A stretch of 51,217 nucleotides of DNA from Gammaproteobacteria bacterium (GTDB lineage: Bacteria; Pseudomonadota; Gammaproteobacteria; Granulosicoccales; Granulosicoccaceae). The translations under genes and the position numbers were made by a program. Location: assembly GCA_002746645.1 (NCBI GenBank), contig PDPU01000040.1, positions 107,501 through 158,717 on the forward strand, in the 5' to 3' direction. The notes below the pieces were generated by a model, which worked only from the letters and a program-made list of their open reading frames with translations, was not told the origin of the DNA and searched no databases. Below are positions 35,738 to 45,209 of this stretch, one piece after another (the first letter of the stretch is position 1; every line of letters starts with the position of its first letter).

Positions 35738-36685
35738 ATGATCCGCATCGCTGCCGCTTCGATTCTGCTGCCATTGCTCTCCCTTCTCGCGGGAACGGCA
35801 CAGGCCGAACTCAAACTCGTCACATCGATCAAACCCCTGCATTCACTGGTCAGCGCCGTGGCGGGCGACAAGGCCACGGTGGAGGTGCTGGTCAGTGGCA
35901 ACGCCTCGCCGCACGGGTTTTCCCTGAAGCCGTCGCAGGCCCGCGCCATCGCCGACGCCGATGCCGTGTTCTGGATCGGCCCTGAATTCGAACGCTTTCT
36001 CGCGCGCAGCCTGGTAGGCCTGCGTGGCGGTGCGCATGCACCGATGATCGAACTCGACGACCTTGAACTCCTCCCCTACCGCGAACTGCCGAGCGATGCG
36101 GACACCCACGCTCACTCACACGCTGACGACGCAGCACACGACGCATCGGCAAGAAAGGATGAACGGCACGAGCGGGGAAAGATCGACATGCACATCTGGC
36201 TTTCGCCAGCCAATGGCATCGTCATGCTCGACGCCATCGCCGAACGTCTGGCCGCACTTGATCCCGAGAACGGCGACGTCTACAAAAGCAATGCCGCTGC
36301 ATGGCGAGCACGCATCGCCGATGTCGACGAATCCATCGCCGCAACACTCGCATCCAGCGGCGATCTGCGGTATGCCGTCTTCCACGACGCCTACCGCTAT
36401 TTCGAAAACCGCTACGGACTGGAACCCACCGCCATCCTCACGCTGCAGGCCGAACTCGCACCGGGGGCGAAACGGGTCCGCGAACTGCGGCAGCTGATTC
36501 GTGACGAAAACGTCAGCTGCGTGTTCTCGGAGGCACAGTTCGGCGATCAGCTGGCGATGCTCGTCAGCGAAGGCAGCGATGCCCGTGTGGTGGAAATCGA
36601 CCCGCTCGGAAGCGGCATCGATGAGGGCGCAGCGCTGTATACGGAACTGCTCCGAAGGCTCGGTAACGTCATTGCCGGCTGCTGA
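35738..36685 (+). CDS. znuA: Zinc-binding periplasmic protein ZnuA
   Basis: This 315-residue cluster A-I metal-binding protein has a signal peptide (1-23, AQA cleavage), the first ligand His in SIKPLHSLV, and SPHGFSLKPSQARA. A His/Asp-rich loop (DTHAHSHADDAAHD) is characteristic of zinc rather than manganese binders. Then come MHIWLSPAN, the third ligand in FHDAYRYFE, and a late Asp. The ATG at 35738 gives the best signal peptide; the frame begins 14 codons earlier. Confidence 0.94.
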   Translation: MIRIAAASILLPLLSLLAGTAQAELKLVTSIKPLHSLVSAVAGDKATVEVLVSGNASPHGFSLKPSQARAIADADAVFWIGPEFERFLARSLVGLRGGAHAPMIELDDLELLPYRELPSDADTHAHSHADDAAHDASARKDERHERGKIDMHIWLSPANGIVMLDAIAERLAALDPENGDVYKSNAAAWRARIADVDESIAATLASSGDLRYAVFHDAYRYFENRYGLEPTAILTLQAELAPGAKRVRELRQLIRDENVSCVFSEAQFGDQLAMLVSEGSDARVVEIDPLGSGIDEGAALYTELLRRLGNVIAGC

Positions 36686-36794
36686 CGGAGCCGCCGCCGA
36701 CAGAACGCTGGTCGACGGAAACCATCGCCAACGGCAGGCACCCTGACCGGCATTGGCTTTCAGCTTCAAGGCCGCGTTGGCGTTCTCAGCAACA

Positions 36795-36826
36795 GGCCAG
36801 AAGGAAAACCGGCCAGAAGGAAAACC
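36795..36826. repeat. 16-bp perfect direct repeat after znuA
   Basis: GGCCAGAAGGAAAACC occurs twice without a gap in the convergent znuA/ppk2 spacer. No hairpin or coding role is visible. Confidence 0.85.
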
Positions 36827-36853
36827 GTCCCACGCACAGAACGCGCGCCGCGC

Positions 36854-37723
36854 CTACTCTCCCTGCAACGCCGCAATGTGCTCGTCGAACAGCGCCAGTT
36901 CTTCCGCCGTCTTCTCCGGCCACTCGAGCGGCAGCGCTTCCATCGTCTCGGCAATCGCGCGCGCCACGCACACCCGCATGTAGGGCTTGTTGTCCGCAGG
37001 TATCGCGAGCCACGGTGCATGCGGGCGTGAAGTTTCGGAAAGGAGATCCTCGTAGGCTGCCATGTAGTCGTCCCAGCGGCTGCGTGTCTCGAGATCGCTC
37101 TTCGAGAACTTCCAGTGCTTCTCGGGGTTGGTCAGACGTTCGAGGAAGCGCTTCTTCTGCTCTTCCTTCGAAACATTCAGCCAGAACTTCAGAATCACCG
37201 TGCCGTTTCGCGCAAGGTGCAGTTCATGATCGCGAATCGATTCGTAGCGATGCTGCCAGAGGGTATCCGGGTCGTGCTCAGGCAGGTTCTGCGCGGCGAG
37301 AAAGGCTGGACGAACCTTCACCGCCAGCACTTCCTCGTAGTAGCTCCGGTTGAAGATGCCGATGCGGCCACGCTCGGGCAGGCGTTTCGTGGTGCGCCAG
37401 AGAAAATCGTGCTCGAGTTCCTCGCTTGACGGCGCCTTGAAACTCGACACGTGCACACCCGCCGGGTTCACCCCGCTCTGCACGGCGCGAATGGTACCGT
37501 CCTTCCCCGCGGCATCCATCGCCTGGAACACCAGCAGAATCGAATAGCGGTTGTCGGCGTAGAGCTGGCGCTGTGTATCGCTGATGCGCTCGACCAGGCG
37601 CTTGAGTTCCTTCTTCAGGGCCTTCTTGTCGGCCACGTCGTCGGGTGGTGTCGTCGGCACCGATGCGCGCTCGAAACGCTTGTCGCCGGGAACGGTCCAG
37701 GGAAACGCGGGGGGCAGAAACAT
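36854..37723 (-). CDS. ppk2: PPK2-family polyphosphate:nucleotide phosphotransferase
   Basis: This is a 289-residue single-domain PPK2. The P-loop-like DAAGKDG (70-76), the lid-proximal FNRSYYEEVL, KFWLNVSKEEQKKRF and the WDDYMAAYEDLL helix are visible. The enzyme uses polyphosphate to phosphorylate AMP/ADP or GDP; the class cannot be fixed by eye. It lies 9 bp behind msrA, likely in one transcript. A C-terminal acidic helix ends the protein. Confidence 0.9.
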   Translation of the reverse strand: MFLPPAFPWTVPGDKRFERASVPTTPPDDVADKKALKKELKRLVERISDTQRQLYADNRYSILLVFQAMDAAGKDGTIRAVQSGVNPAGVHVSSFKAPSSEELEHDFLWRTTKRLPERGRIGIFNRSYYEEVLAVKVRPAFLAAQNLPEHDPDTLWQHRYESIRDHELHLARNGTVILKFWLNVSKEEQKKRFLERLTNPEKHWKFSKSDLETRSRWDDYMAAYEDLLSETSRPHAPWLAIPADNKPYMRVCVARAIAETMEALPLEWPEKTAEELALFDEHIAALQGE

Positions 37724-37732
37724 GGTCCGGGA

Positions 37733-38404
37733 TCAGCTCCTCGTTGCTGCGGATTCGGATTGATTCGCGGGCATGACGCAGCTTACACCGGTTCCCTGCA
37801 TGCTGCAGTAGCCGCCGGGGTTCCTGTCGAGATACTGCTGGTGATAGTCCTCGGCGAAATAAAAGGTGGGCGCGGGCAGGATCTCGGTGGTCACGGTGCC
37901 GTGCCCCTTCGAATCCAGTGCAGCCTGGTAGATCTCGAGTGATGCCTTCGCCGCGCGTTCCTGTTCCGGCGTACAGGTGTAGATGCCCGATCGATACTGC
38001 GTGCCGCGATCAAGGCCCTGGCGCATGCCCTGAGTGGGGTCGTGCGATTCCCAGAAAAGGCGCAGCAGTTCCTCATAGGATATGCGCTCAGGGTCGTAGA
38101 CCACCCGCACGACCTCGTTGTGACCGGTCCTGCCCGTGCATACTTCCTCGTAGCTCGGGTTCGGCGTGCTGCCCGCAGCGTAACCGACCGCCGTCGACAC
38201 CACGCCGGGCTGCTGCCAGAAGAGACGCTCCGCACCCCAGAAGCAACCCATGCCGAACATGGCCATGTCGAGGTCGTCGGCAAAGGGGCCGTCGAGCGAT
38301 GTGCCGAACACGCGATGGGGGGAAGTCACGGGCATCGGCTGACGACGCCCGGGCAGCGCCTCGTCGGCACCGGGGATGGTTACGGGCTTGCCGAATCCGA
38401 ACAT
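37733..38404 (-). CDS. msrA: Peptide methionine sulfoxide reductase MsrA
   Basis: This is a 223-residue MsrA. The catalytic Cys54 lies in [36 protein letters not shown] and [12 protein letters not shown] follow, and a Cys-containing tail (GVSCVMP) provides recycling cysteines. The N-terminal 45 residues ([19 protein letters not shown]) are the extension seen in E. coli-type MsrA. It reduces Met-S-oxide. It is the first gene of the msrA-ppk2 pair. Confidence 0.95.
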   Translation of the reverse strand: MFGFGKPVTIPGADEALPGRRQPMPVTSPHRVFGTSLDGPFADDLDMAMFGMGCFWGAERLFWQQPGVVSTAVGYAAGSTPNPSYEEVCTGRTGHNEVVRVVYDPERISYEELLRLFWESHDPTQGMRQGLDRGTQYRSGIYTCTPEQERAAKASLEIYQAALDSKGHGTVTTEILPAPTFYFAEDYHQQYLDRNPGGYCSMQGTGVSCVMPANQSESAATRS

Positions 38405-38478
38405 GATGCTTGCTCCTTCAACGGGGTTCTGCGGTCATGGTCATGCTACCAGTCCGGCGCTCGAAACCCATTTTGCAT

Positions 38479-38514
38479 GCAGTACACGTTGTGCCCGCAG
38501 TACACTTTGTGCAA
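38479..38514. repeat. 18-bp x2 direct repeat upstream of msrA
   Basis: Units 38479-38496 and 38497-38514 share GCAGTACAC-n-TTGTGC. They lie 75-110 bp upstream of the msrA start in the gap to sdaA, and could be paired regulator sites. Confidence 0.75.
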
Positions 38515-38571
38515 GCAGCCACGACACATGATGCGCCGAATCCATTCAAGCGTACGCTGTGACCTTTCCGC

Positions 38572-39975
38572 TCAGCAATCCGGGAAACTCACCGGCACCT
38601 CGATCACGTTGATGGCAAGCCCACCACGCGCCGTCTCCTTGTACTTCGTCTTCATGTCGGCACCGGTGTCGCGCATGGTCTTGATGACCTTGTCGAGCGA
38701 AACGAAATGCGTGCCGTCACCACGGAGTGCAATGCGCGCCGCGTTGATGGCCTTGATCGAGGCCATGGCGTTGCGTTCGATGCAGGGCACCTGAACAAGA
38801 CCACCCACAGGGTCGCAGGTAAGACCGAGGTTGTGCTCCATGCCGATCTCGGCGGCGTTCTCGACCTGCGCGGGGGTGCCACCAAGCACCGCGGCAAGCC
38901 CGCCCGACGCCATGGCACAGGCCGAACCGACTTCACCCTGACAACCCACTTCCGCACCTGAGATCGAGGCATTTTCCTTGAACAGGATACCGATGGCGCC
39001 TGCGGTCAGCAGGAAGTCCACGACGCCCTCGTCGCTCGCGCCGGGTACGAACTCGCGGTAATAGTGCGCGACAGCCGGAATGATACCGGCGGCCCCGTTC
39101 GTCGGCGCCGTGACCACGCGTCCACCTGCGGCGTTTTCCTCGTTCACGGCCAGCGCGTAGAGGTTCACCCAGTCCATGATCGTGAGTGGGTCGCGAAGTG
39201 CCCCTGTCGGATTCTCGCCCAGCTGCCGATACAACCCCGGTGCACGTCGCCTGACGTTCATGCCACCCGGCAGGGTGCCTTCGGAATGACAGCCGCGCTC
39301 AACGCAACCCTGCATTACACGCCAGAGTTCGAGCAGGCCTTCCCGCACTTCCGCTTCGCTTCGCCAGACGCACTCGTTGGCCATCATGATTTCGGCAATC
39401 GAGAGCCCATGTGTTTCGCAGCTGTCGAGCAGTTGCTCGCCACTGGCGAAAGGATACGGCTGCGGCGTGTCGTCTTCACGAATCACCGGCTCGTCGGCCG
39501 TGGCCGAGTCATCCAGCACGAAGCCACCACCCACGGAGTAGTAGTTGCGCTGATCGATGGCCTCATCCTGCGCATCGAAGGCCGTGCAGGTCATGCCGTT
39601 CGGGTGGAAGTTCAGCGATCGACGCCTGTGCATGACGAGATCACGCGCTTCGTCGAAGGCAATCGAGCGGCCCGCCGGGAGTCGCAGGCGCCTGTCGCTG
39701 CGGATGCGCGCGAGTCGCGCGTCGATGGTGTCGACGTCCACCGACACCGGGTGCTCGCCCTCGAGTCCGAGCAACACGGCCTTGTCGCTGCCATGGCCCT
39801 TGCCCGTGGCGCCGAGCGAGCCCATGAGTTCCACCTTGATGCGTTCGAGCCGGGAAAGCCTACCTTCTTCATGCTGTGCCAGCACGAACCGGCGCGCAGC
39901 GATCATCGGTCCGACTGTGTGCGAGCTCGATGGCCCGATACCACTCTTGAAGAGGTCGAATACGCTGATGGACAT
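38572..39975 (-). CDS. sdaA: L-serine ammonia-lyase (Fe-S dependent)
   Basis: This 467-residue enzyme converts serine to pyruvate and ammonia. It is the single-chain form with an N-terminal beta domain ([24 protein letters not shown]) and the C-terminal catalytic alpha domain. Cluster-binding cysteines lie in [18 protein letters not shown] and [30 protein letters not shown] is the family motif. It is 18 bp downstream of the trypsin-like protease gene, so the two are probably cotranscribed. Confidence 0.95.
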   Translation of the reverse strand: MSISVFDLFKSGIGPSSSHTVGPMIAARRFVLAQHEEGRLSRLERIKVELMGSLGATGKGHGSDKAVLLGLEGEHPVSVDVDTIDARLARIRSDRRLRLPAGRSIAFDEARDLVMHRRRSLNFHPNGMTCTAFDAQDEAIDQRNYYSVGGGFVLDDSATADEPVIREDDTPQPYPFASGEQLLDSCETHGLSIAEIMMANECVWRSEAEVREGLLELWRVMQGCVERGCHSEGTLPGGMNVRRRAPGLYRQLGENPTGALRDPLTIMDWVNLYALAVNEENAAGGRVVTAPTNGAAGIIPAVAHYYREFVPGASDEGVVDFLLTAGAIGILFKENASISGAEVGCQGEVGSACAMASGGLAAVLGGTPAQVENAAEIGMEHNLGLTCDPVGGLVQVPCIERNAMASIKAINAARIALRGDGTHFVSLDKVIKTMRDTGADMKTKYKETARGGLAINVIEVPVSFPDC

Positions 39976-39993
39976 GCGACCGGAAGGCCTGAA

Positions 39994-40773
39994 CTACCAG
40001 GCGTCGGAAGAGGCCAGAAACCGCTGAATCTGATCGGCCGACACCGACACCGAATGGTTCTCGAGCTTGATGTAGTGATCACCTTCGAGGTAGGCACCGA
40101 AACCGCGCAGCATGCCGGTTATCTGCCATTCGCCATTCGCGCAGCTCAGCAGCCCGCCACCGGATTGCCCGGTATCGATCGATGCACTGGTGTGAAGCGC
40201 GCCGGCAAGGTTTTCCTGTAACACGCCTTCGGTCATCGTCATGGCACTTGCGCGGGGAAAGCCCGCAGCCCATACGCGTTGCTCGGCCACGGGCTCTCCC
40301 ATGGCGAGAGGCAGTGGCCGGATGTTGCCCGTGCCAACTCTCAGTACCGCAAGGTCCCACTGGTGATCGACGAGCACGAGGCGTGCGCGACGGTATTCGC
40401 CACGTACACGCACGAAGAAGCGATCGGCTCCCTGCACGGCGTGAGCAGCAGTGAGCACGCGATCACGATCGAGCACCACGCCGCTCGCAAAACTGCCGTG
40501 ATCGGTGGCGATGGGGAGAATGGCATCGAGCTCGCGACGCCCCGGCTGCCGGCAGAGATCGACGGCGGCGGAATCGTCGTAGGTCAGCACCCGCGCGGCG
40601 GCGCCCTCACCCGTGAGCATTTCGCGATTCAGCTCGGGACCACGGCGGTTCGGGTATTCAGAGTTGGCCGCAGCGATCTCGACCTTGGGCTTCAGCTCAT
40701 CGGCCTGCACACCCGCTGCGAACAGTGACACGAGCGCCACCGCACAGACCCTGCGCAGGCATTCCGACTTCAC
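39994..40773 (-). CDS. Exported trypsin-like serine protease
   Basis: This is a 259-residue S1/V8-like protease. With the GTG at 40773 the protein starts with a signal peptide (hydrophobic 9-22, cleavage near VQA-DE). The triad is His111 (LTAAHAV), Asp140 (DLAVLRV) and Ser204 (DTGQSGGG). No PDZ domain follows, so it is not DegP/DegS. Two cysteines (Cys74 and a late one) may form a disulfide. The frame is open 55 codons further upstream, but that stretch lacks an initiator and a signal. Its substrate is unknown. Confidence 0.8.
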   Translation of the reverse strand: MKSECLRRVCAVALVSLFAAGVQADELKPKVEIAAANSEYPNRRGPELNREMLTGEGAAARVLTYDDSAAVDLCRQPGRRELDAILPIATDHGSFASGVVLDRDRVLTAAHAVQGADRFFVRVRGEYRRARLVLVDHQWDLAVLRVGTGNIRPLPLAMGEPVAEQRVWAAGFPRASAMTMTEGVLQENLAGALHTSASIDTGQSGGGLLSCANGEWQITGMLRGFGAYLEGDHYIKLENHSVSVSADQIQRFLASSDAW

Positions 40774-41169
40774 CGATCGATGGACACGAAACAAATCCGA
40801 TTCCCCTGAATTCGCCGCCGGATCAGCATCCGGAACGTGCCTGCAGATGACGTTCCACAGCTGTGACCTTGGCGACAAGGTTCCCGCAAACTGAAGAACG
40901 CTCGCACAGGCGAGGCCCGGTACTGTTGCCGCCGTCACGGTTTGCGGCAGATGTCGCTCACGGTGATGCAGCCGGGTGGCACGGCGAGGAGTCTAACGCA
41001 GAGCCGTTTCACGATAGACAGCAGAAGGAGTCGGATTGATGACGCCACTTGGCGCAACATTGCAAGATGCAAGCTCCTGTTTATTCAACAACTTACTGAA
41101 TTGAATGCAGTTTGCACCCTGCCGGAAATACGTGCGTAGACGATCTTTTCGCGGCAAATTGTAAAATCT
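40774..41169. other. Intergenic stretch between the protease and slp genes
   Basis: About 400 bp. The part near 41000-41169 is more AT-rich than the neighbours. No gene, hairpin with T-run or repeat that I can support was seen; it should contain the protease promoter. Confidence 0.5.
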
Positions 41170-41811
41170 TCAGTCATTACCAGTCTGACCGTTGAAGATC
41201 CAGTACCCGCCACGGCGACGCGGCGGACGGTCGTACCACCAGTACGGCCAGTCGTGGTAACCATGGACATGACCGTGATACGGCCAATCATCACTGTGCA
41301 TGTAAACCCGGCTGCGGGTTCGCGACCGCTCCCACGGCTGCGCCCGCACCTGCCAGTAGGTGGCGCTTTCGACGGCGAGCAGCGGGAAATGGTACGGGCT
41401 TTCACCGACCTTGCCATCGACCAGTTCCGCAACCTCACCGAGCACCGTCATCTCCCGACCCACGGTATAGACCAGCGGATCGACGAACTCGTCGAACTTC
41501 GCGATGAAACGGCCGCTCGAGGTGTCGACCTGCCGGGGCCGACCATCTCGGGCAAGCGGTCGCGCGACGATCTCGACCAGGCTGTGCCCTTCTGCCGTGT
41601 TTTCCACCGAGGCGATGGTTCCACCCCAGCGCACGCGCACCGGCAGCCGTTCCGGCGAGAGTTGTGCTTCGGCTACGTCGAGTGCGTCGAGAACCGGTTG
41701 GCTGCCGGCATCGTCGGGCTGAGGCGACGGATTCGTGGCGGCACAGCCAGCGAGAGCGCCCAGGAACGCCCCCAGCAACCACAGGCGGCTGGCGAATGAG
41801 GATTCGGTCAT
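41170..41811 (-). CDS. Slp-family outer-membrane lipoprotein
   Basis: This 213-residue protein has a lipobox ending LAGC (Cys23). The Slp domain follows with VRWGGTIASVENT, TSSGRFIAKFDEFVDPLVYTVGREMTVLGEV and a YPLL-like PYHFPLL. It ends in a Trp/Tyr/His/Arg-rich tail (HGHVHGYHDWPYWW) that is typical of some Slp/YeaY homologues. The family is starvation- or stationary-phase induced in E. coli; no direct activity is known. Sits alone on the minus strand. Confidence 0.87.
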   Translation of the reverse strand: MTESSFASRLWLLGAFLGALAGCAATNPSPQPDDAGSQPVLDALDVAEAQLSPERLPVRVRWGGTIASVENTAEGHSLVEIVARPLARDGRPRQVDTSSGRFIAKFDEFVDPLVYTVGREMTVLGEVAELVDGKVGESPYHFPLLAVESATYWQVRAQPWERSRTRSRVYMHSDDWPYHGHVHGYHDWPYWWYDRPPRRRGGYWIFNGQTGND

Positions 41812-42034
41812 GTTTGCCCCGTCCTTTCGAGGTTGATTGTTACATTAGTGTCGCAAACCCGTGACAGGTTCGTTGTCGTCACCGTAGACTGGGAACTCGC
41901 GGGAGAAAGGAAACACGCGCTCTACAGCGATCCCTTCCGCCGCCGCTAGACTGAACAACTGCAGAGAAAGACCGGAAGCACGGAACAATCAGCAACTTTT
42001 CGGCGTCACACAAACCGACCAGGGGAGCCGTCTG

Positions 42035-42325
42035 ATGCAATCGATCTCGAAAGCCGCGTCCAAGCTGAACATCAGTGAGTTCAGACTGTTCAGCGAAGCC
42101 TATCTCGCCTGGTTCGGCGATCGCGCCGACGATGAAGATATCACCTTGCTGTTTGCGCAGTTCATGATGTTCGGCGAACTGCCCGACTGGGCCGACCAGT
42201 ACGCTCGCTCGATTCTCGATGACCTCGCGGCAAACCGTCAGGTCAATCTCAATTCCTTCTGCATCCTGAACATGAGTCCACGCGTCGACGCGCGCGCGCC
42301 GATCAGCTTCTCGATCATGAGCTGA
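42035..42325 (+). CDS. Small hypothetical protein
   Basis: This is a 96-residue, mildly acidic, mostly helical protein (FRLFSEAYLAWFGD, LLFAQFMMFGELPDWADQYARSILDD) without a signal or membrane segment. A good GGGGAG ribosome site precedes the ATG, and codon use looks like the neighbours', which supports it being real. I do not recognise a family. It lies 42 bp before the EamA gene and may be cotranscribed. Confidence 0.65.
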   Translation: MQSISKAASKLNISEFRLFSEAYLAWFGDRADDEDITLLFAQFMMFGELPDWADQYARSILDDLAANRQVNLNSFCILNMSPRVDARAPISFSIMS

Positions 42326-42367
42326 GAACGCTCTCCACAGGGCGCGTCCACGAACGCGTCCGTTCTC

Positions 42368-43306
42368 ATGGTCACACCTGCGGTCACACCTGTCGTCACA
42401 CCAGCGCGACGACGAATCGATCGTCACGACTGGCAACGCGGCGGCGTCTACGCCATCGTCGGCGTGGCGCTCCTGTGCACGATGGACATGCTCGCGAAGC
42501 TCCTCGTGCAGACTGGCGTCAGCGGCGTGCAGATCGTTGCGCTCCGAACCTTCGTGATCCTGCCACTCCTTCTGGGCATGCAACTTGTACGCGGCCGTGT
42601 CGGCGAACTCCGTACGCGGAGGCCCATGGCACACCTCGCGCGCGGACTCGTCGGCACGGCCGCACCCGTGCTCTTCTTCACGGGCCTTGCCTTCGTGTCA
42701 CTCGCACACGCAACCATCATCTTCTTTTCGTCGGTGTTCCTGGCCACGATTCTCGCGATGCTGTTGCTGGGCGAACGCACCGGCGTGCATCGCTGGTCCG
42801 CCATCCTCGTGGGCTTTGCCGGAGTCTGGCTTGTCGTCGGGCCGGCAGGCAGCGACGGCGAAAAACTCCCTGGCTATGCCCTGCTCGCCGTCGGCGCACT
42901 CTGCTACTCGTTGTATTTCATCAGCGGACGCGTGCTCGCGCGCGAGGATTCCGCCGAGTCGCTGGTATTCAGCTACAACCTGATTGCGGGCGTCGTGACC
43001 CTCGCACTGCTGCCCTGGCTCTGGGTAGCGATGGATGCGCAGGCACTGCTGTTGTTGCTCGTGCTTTCGCTGCTGGCTCTTCTCGGTCATCTTGCGATGA
43101 CGCAAGCGTTCAGACATGCCGAGGCAAGCTACATCGCGGTGCTTGACTACACGGCGCTCCTGTGGGCTGTCGTCTTCGATGCGCTGGTGTTCGATGGCCT
43201 CCCCACCTGGAGCACTGTCGCGGGGGCTGCTCTCATCATCGGCAGAAGTCTGTACATGAGTACAGCGGAGAGACGTCATGCGGCGAAGCTCATCGGCACG
43301 ACCTGA
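42368..43306 (+). CDS. EamA/DMT-superfamily permease
   Basis: This 312-residue protein has about ten hydrophobic helices in two EamA repeats: the first from YAIVGVALLCTMDMLAKLLV, the second from GYALLAVGALCYSLYFISGR. It likely exports or imports small metabolites across the inner membrane; the substrate cannot be told. The N-terminus MVTPAVTPVVTPARR comes from three 12-bp repeats. Start at 42368 (ATG). Confidence 0.85.
   Translation: MVTPAVTPVVTPARRRIDRHDWQRGGVYAIVGVALLCTMDMLAKLLVQTGVSGVQIVALRTFVILPLLLGMQLVRGRVGELRTRRPMAHLARGLVGTAAPVLFFTGLAFVSLAHATIIFFSSVFLATILAMLLLGERTGVHRWSAILVGFAGVWLVVGPAGSDGEKLPGYALLAVGALCYSLYFISGRVLAREDSAESLVFSYNLIAGVVTLALLPWLWVAMDAQALLLLLVLSLLALLGHLAMTQAFRHAEASYIAVLDYTALLWAVVFDALVFDGLPTWSTVAGAALIIGRSLYMSTAERRHAAKLIGTT
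42371..42406. repeat. 12-bp x3 repeat at the EamA N-terminus
   Basis: Three units (GTCACACCTGCG, GTCACACCTGTC, GTCACACCAGCG) follow the start codon directly and code Val-Thr-Pro-Ala/Val. Confidence 0.9.
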
Positions 43307-43470
43307 CCCCCCGCTGTGCTCAGAGCAGTTCTGACCGCGCTGGCCAGCCAGCCGGTTGCCATCTCGAAACAGTCCGACAGCGCTTCGCGTGATGGCATCT
43401 GTCATCGCACCCTCGATCTCGCAGTGCCTGCCGTTTGTCTTCTCGCCGCGCAGGCGTGCTGTGAAGACTG

Positions 43471-43499
43471 TTGCACAAGTTCTTCAATCGCGGTATTTT
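43471..43499 (+). promoter_or_regulatory. Candidate sigma-70 promoter of the APC permease
   Basis: TTGCAC (43471-43476) and TATTTT (43494-43499) are 17 bp apart, 59 bp before the ATG at 43558, in the 251-bp gap after the EamA gene. Confidence 0.5.
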
Positions 43500-43557
43500 A
43501 CTGACCGGATTACATTGGTGTTGTTCCAATTGGGAAACCGCGAATGAGGACAAGGGC

Positions 43558-44964
43558 ATGAAGGAAGGTAAATTCGAGCGGGTTCTTGACAACAAGGAGG
43601 TTCTGGCACTGGCCTTCGGAGCCATGATCGGCTGGGGCTGGGTGGTACTCGCCGGCAGCTGGGTCGACAGCGCCGGGGCATTCGGCGCGATGCTGGCATT
43701 TGCGATCGGCGGCGTTGCGATCGTGCTCATCGGTCTGACCTACGCCGAACTGGCATCGGCCATGCCATTGACCGGAGGCGAACACATCTACAGCCATCGT
43801 GCGTTCGGCATGGGTGGCTCCTTCCTCTGCACCTGGGCGATCATTCTGGGCTATATCTCGGTAGTGGCCTTCGAGGCGGTTGCCCTGCCCACCGTGGTCG
43901 AGGAATTGTTCCCGAACTACAAGGTCGGCCTGCTGTGGAACGTCGCCGGCTGGGATGTCTATCTGTCCTGGGCGATGGTCGGTATCATCGGCGCCCTCGT
44001 GATGACCTGGATCAACATTCGCGGCATCAAGTCCTCGGCCTTTCTGCAGAAGGTCGTGACCTTGATGATCCTGCTCGTCGGCATCATGCTGATCACCGGG
44101 TCGTTGTTCAACGGCGAAAGCGCGAAGATGCAGCCGCTTTTCGCCGATGGCACCAAGGGTGTCCTGGCAGTGCTGATCATGACACCATTCCTGTTCGTCG
44201 GTTTCGACGTCATTCCGCAGGCCGCCGAAGAGATCAACCTGCCCTACAAGCAGATCGGTCGCGTCCTGATCCTGTCGGTGGCGATGGCGGTCGCCTGGTA
44301 TATCGGCATCATTCTGGCCGTCTCTCTGGCCTTGACGGCCGAGGAATCGGCTACATCGAGCTTGCCTACGGTCGATGCGATGAGCTCGGTCTTCGGTAGC
44401 AGCGCAGCCGGCAAGCTACTCGTCATTGCCGGCATCGGCGGCATCATCACCAGCTGGAACGCCTTTCTGGTCGGTGGCAGCCGGGCGATCTATGCGATGG
44501 CCCATGCGAAGATGCTGCCGGCGTTCCTCGGCAAGTTGCACCCGACGTACAACACGCCGGTCAATGCCATACTGATGGTCGGCTCGCTGTCGATCATCGC
44601 ACCGCTGTTCGGCCGCAAGGCACTGGTCTGGCTGGTGGATGCCGGCGGTCTGGGCATCGTGGTTGCCTACGCAACGGTTGCTGCGTCCTTCCTCGCCCTG
44701 CGCCGCAACGAACCGGACATGCATCGCCCGTTTCGCGTGGTCAAAGGCAGGCTGGTCGGCTGGAGTGCACTGCTGCTCGCGATCGGCATCGTACTGTTGT
44801 ACCTGCCCGGCAGCCCGGCAGCGCTGACCTGGCCCTATGAATGGGCCATCGCCGGTGGCTGGGCGCTGATCGGCCTGTGCTTCTACATCTGGAGCCGCAT
44901 CACCCATCCCGGCGAATCAGCCAGTTACGTCCTGGAGGAGTTGAACAGAAGCCCCAGTCATTGA
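43558..44964 (+). CDS. APC-family amino acid permease
   Basis: This 468-residue inner-membrane transporter has about 12 helices. The TM1 motif GAMIGWGWVVLAGSW and TYAELASAMPLTGGEH are typical of APC carriers. FVGFDVIPQAAEEI is the TM6 unwound region found in amino-acid/amine permeases. Substrate unknown. The ATG at 43558 follows GAGGACAAGG; the frame extends upstream through the promoter. Stands alone after the EamA gene. Confidence 0.88.
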   Translation: MKEGKFERVLDNKEVLALAFGAMIGWGWVVLAGSWVDSAGAFGAMLAFAIGGVAIVLIGLTYAELASAMPLTGGEHIYSHRAFGMGGSFLCTWAIILGYISVVAFEAVALPTVVEELFPNYKVGLLWNVAGWDVYLSWAMVGIIGALVMTWINIRGIKSSAFLQKVVTLMILLVGIMLITGSLFNGESAKMQPLFADGTKGVLAVLIMTPFLFVGFDVIPQAAEEINLPYKQIGRVLILSVAMAVAWYIGIILAVSLALTAEESATSSLPTVDAMSSVFGSSAAGKLLVIAGIGGIITSWNAFLVGGSRAIYAMAHAKMLPAFLGKLHPTYNTPVNAILMVGSLSIIAPLFGRKALVWLVDAGGLGIVVAYATVAASFLALRRNEPDMHRPFRVVKGRLVGWSALLLAIGIVLLYLPGSPAALTWPYEWAIAGGWALIGLCFYIWSRITHPGESASYVLEELNRSPSH

Positions 44965-45209
44965 ATCCCGCTCTGTGTCGGCAAGGGCAGCGGGAAACCG
45001 TGGCTATCGGCAATGTTCCTGCAGAGATCGTGAACAAGACGGTTGATCCGCCGTGGCAGGCCATGAGAGACATGATGGATCACCTCGATCCGCCCCCGGT
45101 TCGAAAACAGGGGCGGCTCGCAGCCCACCTGCCGGAGCTTGGAGCGCTGATGCCGAAGCTGATGGGACGAGGTCATCAGGGAGTTCCTGACGCGGCCAGA
45201 CGCTGTTCG
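44958..45209 (-). pseudogene. Fragment resembling an ExeA/TniB-type transposon AAA+ ATPase
   Basis: On the minus strand a frame bounded by stops reads HQLRHQRSKLRQVGCEPPLF followed by IEVIHHVSHGLPRRINRL. This looks like the C-terminal lid of AAA+ ATPases of the ExeA/TniB type often paired with transposases (pattern: HQL...GC..PLF......IH..S.G.PR.INRL). No Walker motifs are present, so only a remnant remains. Identification is by pattern alone. Confidence 0.35.
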
